A DNA stretch of 64,000 nt. Origin: Nemophila menziesii (Eukaryota > Streptophyta > Magnoliopsida > Boraginales > Hydrophyllaceae). The notes beneath the pieces were generated by a model. The model saw only the letters and a program-made list of their open reading frames with translations, had not been told where the DNA came from and did not search any database. Location: NCBI GenBank assembly GCA_029959085.1, contig JARWIR010000016.1, forward strand, positions 9,593,441 to 9,657,440, written 5' to 3'. Position 1 is the first letter of the stretch. Every line of letters begins with the position of its first letter. Made by a program: the position numbers and the translations under genes. Shown in pieces: positions 58,231 to 64,000 of this stretch.

Positions 58231-60200
58231 ATAATAAATAGATTTGAAGTAAAAAAATATAACACAATATGCATTAAAACAGATTTTAATTGTTAAATGT
58301 TAAATCTTTCCTGGTGCAATCATTTACATATTACACTACAGATGATGGAAGTAAAGATTTAGTAAATTTTTAGGCCATAAGCTTTTATTTTTAGTCCTTT
58401 CCTTTATTCTTTATTTACTTCTCTAAACTAAGGGGACAGAGTATATGTTACTGTTTCTTTTAATGTTATTGGAATTTAGATGTTTTTTAGTTTCATGTTT
58501 ATTTCTCTTTTGTTGTAGGTATCTGGAGTATATATTTTCCTTCCTAACGGCGGTCGTGGTAAAAATCGACAAAAAAGGAAACAAGCAAATGTATGGTGCC
58601 TTTTACGGGGGAGTATATAGCGACTGTAGTCCGAGGAAATAATAAATAAAATGAGGATTTATTGGGCATCAATCCTTATAACAAACCAAAGTCAAATTTT
58701 AAAGTTTAACGATAATTAAATAAATTGTCGAAATCATCTTCTTCATCTTTGGGTTTGGGAGGATTCGGATTCGTAGTCGTTAGAGGAGCATTCGGAGTCG
58801 GACCCGTATGAAGAGGATATGTTGGAGTAGAGCCTAAAGTAGGAGAACTTCTTACTAAGCGAATAGATCGAAGGTTGAGAGACCTCGAGTGCCCTATTAC
58901 ACGTTAAACTAGTTCATAAAATAGTTCATTTGGTTGCATGCTAGCGGTAGATGTCGGTGATTCACTGGGCGGAAAAATAAACAGTTGAAATCCCTGTTGA
59001 ACCATTAACTAGTTCACGTAGTCGGTCATGGTGTCAAATTTAGCTGCCTCTTCCGGTGTCTGGAATGTTGAGGAGCTCCACTCGTCATTGATTTTTTTGC
59101 AGGGACAACACCAAGCAACTACTCACGTGTTCCCTTTCCTATACCTTTCTCAGTGGCACTCACCACTTATCTTATATGTTCCATATGTGAAAGGTGGGGG
59201 TAGAAGATGAGGATGCCCCCGAGGTACTCTGTGAGGATGCCGCCTAAGTAGATAACGACTGCAACTGTTGTCACGATGATTCATGTTAAACAATAAAGTC
59301 AGGTTAGTTAATAATGTATGTTAAATGAATTCAAAAAATTAAACAAGATTATAGAAGAACTCTTACATCTGACTGGCGATAGCAATCGTCGGCTGTCCAC
59401 TAATCCGCTTTTGCATCCAAACCGACGTTATAGAAGAACTTGTGAATCGGTGAAAGCGGTAAACTCTCTGCTCCTTCCTCAATCTGGCTCAAGTCAACTT
59501 CCGATATCAGATCTTGTTTAAGGAATTTACACATGATTTGATATTAATCTAATAAAGTAAAAAATTTCACCTCTAGCAATAACTCCTTTGTCTGGGACGA
59601 ATTCATGGATACTCCTCCGCTTGGGCAACCTTGTATTGCCCTATTTGTTGCCGCTCACTTCCGCATTTTTTGATTTACAAAATGAATAAAAGATTACACT
59701 AAAATTAAAATTATTATAAATGAATATATTAAGGTGATGTAATGGTACATGTGCATCTTCACTATCCTAGAACTCGTAGCTCAACTTTCAATGCAGATCT
59801 GACATATTATCCGATTTTCTGTCTGTATTATAGAATTTTATAGTCTTTTTTTTCTCCTGATATTTGTAAGAACAAGTATGATATCCAGTAAAAGATTAAT
59901 ATATGTTTAGATGTACTATATTGTAGGTTTTGTTAATGAAATATTTTACTTATAATTATAATACTTAATGAATAAGACAAAGAAATAAAATAAGTATAAT
60001 TAACTAAAATACAATAAAGAAACAAATTAAGATTACAATTGCACTTAAAATTGCTACGTAAATGAAAATACAATTTTGTTTAAGGAATGTCATGAGAAAA
60101 GTCAAACAAAGTGACTTTAAAATGGGTTTGATAATATTATGTCTTTTGTTCACCTTCTATCATTAATCTTCATCCACTGTTTTAATAACGCATACTTATA
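58231..60200. other. Decayed unassigned region with coding-like scraps
   Basis: 58720-59680 is richer in GC, and on the minus strand has short protein-like runs (NDEWSSSTFQTPEEAAKFDT; SPTLGSTPTYPLHTGPTPNA) that recall accessory sequences of plant DNA transposons, but I cannot assign them. Stops in all frames. Confidence 0.35.
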
Positions 60201-60204
60201 TATA

Positions 60205-60997
60205 CGGTAAAAACTCGATAAATTAATATTCAATTATTTAATAAACTCTCTACCATAATTTTTTTTTACCGGTCCCGACTCGGGGATAGGGTGCTAAAGT
60301 AATAATTCGCTAAAATTATAAGATAATACATTTTTTATGATTCCTATAGACTCCAATTTAAATATAAATTAATAATTCCTTATATAGTACATATTAAATG
60401 AAATATTTATGAAGGTTTCTTGAAAAATGACTCAATTGTCTTTTGTTTTTTGTTGAAATTAATTTCACCTTGAATGTCGTCTAATTTTTCTTATCATTGT
60501 AAGAACTTCTGGTGTTGTTTTCTCATAACTCCACAAGAAAGTATTCAATGTGATTTCCACTTAGTAAGAACCCATAGTTACTAAGAATCTATTCTTGTAA
60601 TGCTCTTCGAATGTCATCGGTCATTCTTGTTGTTTTTAGACCTTGAAGATGGGAAGCCATGTTGTGTGTGATTTGTTTGTGTTATCATATAATATTTTGA
60701 TTTTGCATTTATATAGAATTTTTTTCTAATGTTCATAAAATGATAAATTGAACATAATAAGAATTTAAAGTGAGAGATTGAAGAGGTTTTTCAAATTAGA
60801 CCATTCATTCAATACATGTTTGTATATGCATTGTATAATAATTAAGTAGAATTTTGAATGTTATTTGTAAATTAGGTATTTCATTATAAATTACTAAAAT
60901 ATTAATATATATATATATATAAAAATTAATTAATAATTCTTTTAATTAAAAATTTTGATGGTCTCAATTGTATTAATTTATTGATTTTTTACTACTG
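60205..60997 (-). mobile_element. Pogo-like (Emigrant/Lemi-type, Tc1-mariner superfamily) element, decayed
   Basis: The left end CGGTAAAAACTCGATAAATT and the inverted right end (CAGTAGTAAAAAATCAATAA) share the long AATTAATA-containing terminal repeat typical of plant pogo/Emigrant elements. TA flanks the left end. Internal TACCGGTCCCGACTCGGGG fits the same family. About 790 bp, so longer than a MITE but far shorter than an autonomous copy. Confidence 0.65.
60407..60660 (-). pseudogene. Pogo-like transposase C-terminal remnant with PCNA-binding motif
   Basis: Starts at an ATG (60658-60660, MASHLQGLKTTRMTDDIRR), has several stops, and ends KKQKTIESFFKKPS before a stop (60407-60409). QKTIESFF matches the PIP-box pattern Q-x-x-I/L-x-x-F-F, known at the C-terminus of pogo-type transposases, where it binds PCNA. 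The DDD catalytic core is missing. Confidence 0.55.
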
Positions 60998-61052
60998 ATA
61001 GAATTAGTTTCACATAGACCTCTCCATACTTTTACACATATCTTAAAAAAAC

Positions 61053-61990
61053 TTATGAAAGTCGTAGAGGGGGTGAATAGGATTACCAAATAGATTCATG
61101 CCTAATTAAAATCTTTTGGACAGTTATAAGTTTAAAGACTAACTTCTAAGTCAATATATATCAAACTCTAAGGGATCATGCAATAGGGTACCTAGGTTTG
61201 ATATAAATGTAAAGACGAGCAATCAATAAACGATAAGTAAATAGATAAGGGATAGAAAGTACACAACGATGTATAGTGGTTCGGTTATCCCTACATCCAC
61301 TACCTAAGTATGCCACCTTAGGATTTCAAAGCTTCTTAATTAAGCTTCCATGTCTCTCTGAACCGGAGTGAGAACACAATACCCTTACAACCACTTCGAT
61401 ACCACAAAGCAAACTCTTGTGCTATCGCAACACAAGGAAACCGAGTATACTTCTTATACTCACACTCTCTCTTAATCTATCTATAACAAAGACTAGATCT
61501 AAGAGGATTAAAACAAGTGTTTGAATGGTTGATACAACTTTCCTAAGAACTCCAAAAGAGAGGATATAACTCTAAGCTTAAAACTTATCTTGAGTAGATT
61601 AGAACTTTGAAGCTTCTTGGATTAACTTTTTGATTGAGTAGATATAACAAGTTTATTGATCAAGCTTGGATTGATACTTTGATTGCTTGAGACCTCTAAT
61701 GAATGTATATGATTGTATAAAATGTGTTGGTGAGAGATAAGTTGTTGCAAGTGATAAAGCTCTCTTTTATAGGCACATTCTGCCTTCTTACCGGCTAGCC
61801 GGTGATCTCACCGGTATACAGGTGTGGTTTGTCTCTTAGTCCAACGGTTTAATCGACGTGGCATTTGACCGTTGGGCAACGGCTCTCTTCTACTGGTAAG
61901 CCGGTCCTACGGCGGTATGCCGACCCGAATACTAAATAAACCTTGAAAATAATGTTAAATTCATGGAGAAAAGGTATCTAGTTAGGACAA
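61053..61990 (-). repeat. Copia-type (SIRE-like) LTR fragment, minus strand
   Basis: Minus-strand TATA box (CTATAAAAGAGAG, about 61763-61775), downstream GTGGATGTAGGGATAACC and CCTATTCACCCCCTCTACG, wording common near the ends of SIRE-like copia LTRs. Upstream of the TATA box lie GC-rich CCGGTATAC/GGTATGCCG motifs like those at 17.4-17.8 kb. No primer binding site or partner LTR in the window. Confidence 0.4.
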
Positions 61991-62104
61991 GTATAATGCA
62001 CTATTTCAGGGATATTTAAAACACGATTTGGAAACTATTATAACAAGATTAAAAGGACGTTGGGTCAACACTTTAGTCATCAACAAATCTGATAAATAAA
62101 CATG
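61991..62104. other. Short AT-rich spacer
   Basis: No feature seen. Confidence 0.4.
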
Positions 62105-62106
62105 GA

Positions 62107-62180
<74 letters not shown>

Positions 62181-62190
62181 TAATAATAAC

Positions 62191-62250
<60 letters not shown>
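62105..62250. repeat. (AAT)n microsatellite
   Basis: About 48 AAT units with three C substitutions near 62176-62191. Poly-Ile and poly-Leu frames over it are artefacts. Confidence 0.98.
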
Positions 62251-62251
<1 letters not shown>

Positions 62252-62399
62252 GGACTAAGCACATTATTTGAAGTCATCATTTAACCTTAAACGTGTATAA
62301 ATAGACATCAAAATATGAAATTAAAAAAAGAAAGAAAAGAAAATATAGGGTAAAGTTATTTTAGAAATAATTAAGGAAAAATACAATAGGTTAAAAAAT

Positions 62400-63389
62400 A
62401 AATGGCGGACTGTACATGAAGATAGGCAATCGATTCTGGTTAGTAGGGCGGCCACATGTAAAATACTCAAAAATATCCTCGTTTAAGGTGAGAAATTTTA
62501 ATAATATCTTTTTATGTTTATTATTAAACCTATTTTAAATTATGCATTAATATATTTAATTCGATAATTTTGTGCGCTTTGTGATATTTATTATTTGAAT
62601 TACATTATCTTGTTATCATATGATTAATTGTATATTTGGGATAACACGGCCTACTTCATCTTCTATCCATTAATTGTTAATTGTTATCCTTGATAAAACG
62701 ACTTACTTAGTTGTTTCATATTTGATATTTGATATTGCTATCGATCGATCGATCAATATGATACAATTGTGTTGCATTGGGTTGCAATGGGCTTGCCAAG
62801 GTTAACATGACTATCATGATTTATTCTCACCCGGCGCATGTGACGGAGAATTCTTTGACTAGTGGGTCGTAGGTTTGGTGCACCCAAGGTATTACCAGTG
62901 GGAGTGATAAGGGATCGAGGTTGCGGCGTGAGTCATAAGGTCAAGACCATATTATCCTTTACAACGTGATTATGATTTGCTAGTGTATATATTTTTCTGG
63001 GTAGTATGGCTTCCTAGTCTAGATAAATACACTTATTTGATTTATATATTGTTTTATGAATGTCTTGCTTAAGTTCAATGACAACGTCTCAAATATAATT
63101 ATTGCCCTTAGGTTAAAGTCTGCATATGGACATTATTTATTTTCTTAATGAGGCCGTGGTAGCTCATCCCCCTTTCCTCCATCCTTTTAGGTAGGAAATA
63201 ACTTAAGAATTTGGGTAGTGGTCGGTAGCACAGGATTAGGTTGCAGAACAAGAGTAGAAACTAGTAGTTATTAGTTTGTATTTATTTAATTTTAAATCAA
63301 TGTATTGTATTGAATATATATTTATTTAATAAAATATATTTTTATCTATTTTAAATTAGATAGAGTAGTAGTGTTTTCAGGGCGTGACA
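62400..63389 (+). repeat. Chromovirus-type (Tekay-like) gypsy LTR, solo or fragment
   Basis: Non-coding. Contains AAGGTATTACCAGTGGGAGT, GTTGCGGCGTGAGTCATAAG and GAGGCCGTGGTAGCTCATCC, and ends with CAGGGCGTGACA (63378-63389). These phrases are typical of plant chromovirus LTRs of the Tekay/Del group. No primer binding site follows, so probably a solo LTR. Left end uncertain. Confidence 0.5.
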
Positions 63390-63553
63390 ACAAGTCTCCT
63401 TCAGGTGTCTATAAATCTCCGACCAATCCTCCCTTCGTTTCCACGCCTCTATGTCAAAAAAGTACTGAATAAAAAAATTATAAGTAATTATCTATAACAA
63501 TTATATTTTATAAGTGTATTAAAATAAATAAATTGAATTGGTAAATACCCTAC
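63390..63553. other. AT-rich spacer
   Basis: No feature seen. Confidence 0.4.
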
Positions 63554-64000
63554 AGGTGGGTTAATGGTGAGAGCCCAAAGGATATTCTAAATATTGATGG
63601 GTTAAATCTTGATTTGAATAAAAATAAAACTGTATGCTCAGTGTTTGGGGGGAATAGGTGGAGATTACCCCCTGTTGTGGGTAAAATCCTCCCTATTATT
63701 AATGAACTTAGACTTTCAAATGGTGATGATATAGTTCATTGGAGTGAGAGTTTTAATAATAAGTTTTCCTTTAAGAAAACTTTGGATGCCATTGAAATTG
63801 TGAAAGATGAAGTGTTATGGTGGAGGGTGGTTTGGACAAAATCTTGTATACCTAGGTGTGCTTTCATTGCTTGGTTGTGTTGTCAAGATAGGCTTGCAAC
63901 TAAGGCAAGGTTAAACAGTTGGGGTTTACAAGTAAATACCCTATGCATATTCTGTTCAGCAAGTACTGAAGATGTTGATCATCTATTTGTGAGTTGCACC
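63554..64000 (+). CDS. LINE ORF2 zf-RVT region, partial (runs off the right edge)
   Basis: Open frame from about 63554 (RWVNGESPKDILNI) to the edge without a stop: RWRLPPVVGKILPIINEL, FNNKFSFKKTLDAIE, CIPRCAFIAWLCCQDRLATK and CIFCSASTEDVDHLFVSC. The last is the zinc-binding C-x2-C ... H ... C pattern of zf-RVT. Related to 3890-4140 of the first LINE. The start is abrupt, so the copy is 5'-truncated or rearranged; RT lies neither in frame nor nearby. Confidence 0.8.

Noticed and set aside
62073..62284. Long poly-Ile/poly-Leu open frames on both strands
   Set aside because: They are translations of the (AAT)n microsatellite.
57050..64000. CRISPR-like arrays
   Set aside because: Repeats here are satellite and microsatellite units without spacer structure, in a plant genome.

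Overview
This is a 64 kb piece of AT-rich nuclear DNA from a flowering plant, probably a eudicot. Three things point there: a spliced Tubby-like F-box gene, plant-type L1 LINEs (DUF4283 ORF1, some with a C-terminal RNase H), and Athila-type Ty3/gypsy retrotransposons. I cannot name the species. I see no bacterial operon, CRISPR array or organellar gene block. The window is mainly layered transposable elements around one intact host gene.

Layout. 1-4594: an L1-type LINE (5' end off the window) with ORF1 and a broken ORF2. 4595-8909 and 11788-16216: two copies of a ~4.3 kb segmental duplication. Each carries an identical 54-nt minus-strand candidate first exon, and the LINE sits inside candidate exon 2 of the first copy. 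Between the copies is an orphan C-terminal exon of an SKP1-like gene (10934-11100, minus). 16217-22045: 3' part of an Athila element (plus) with integrase, a repeat-rich post-pol region, a small unknown ORF and a ~2 kb LTR. It abuts, tail to tail, a second Athila (minus; gag, primer binding site, LTR; 22046-25842). 25843-28060: a LINE remnant with RNase H. 29041-30442: the intact Tubby-like F-box gene, three coding exons.

30.6-50 kb is mostly decayed: SINE copies, LINE remnants, and a ~11.5 kb minus-strand gypsy element recognisable from its two ~1 kb LTRs, gag and protease pieces, but without a detectable reverse transcriptase or integrase. A hAT MITE with an exact 8-bp target duplication, a SINE with an 18-bp duplication, and a second hAT-like MITE lie inside it.

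50008-54591 is a three-level nest, each level marked by its own target-site duplication: a small copia-like TRIM (5 bp), inside it a hAT-like MITE (8 bp), and inside that an internally deleted LINE (15 bp). The right end holds CACTA-type subterminal repeats, SINE fragments, a satellite-like array, a pogo/Emigrant-type element whose transposase remnant keeps a PCNA-interaction motif, LTR fragments, long microsatellites, and the start of another LINE zf-RVT domain running off the edge.

How the parts relate: the Tubby-like protein is expected to bind SKP1 through its F-box, so an SKP1 tail 18 kb away is curious, but that tail looks like a fragment. I see no new multi-gene system. The most unusual material is the nest, the duplicated candidate gene split by a LINE, and the palindromic GGTATGCCGG repeat region in the Athila post-pol segment. 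All family assignments are from motifs read by eye, with no database search.
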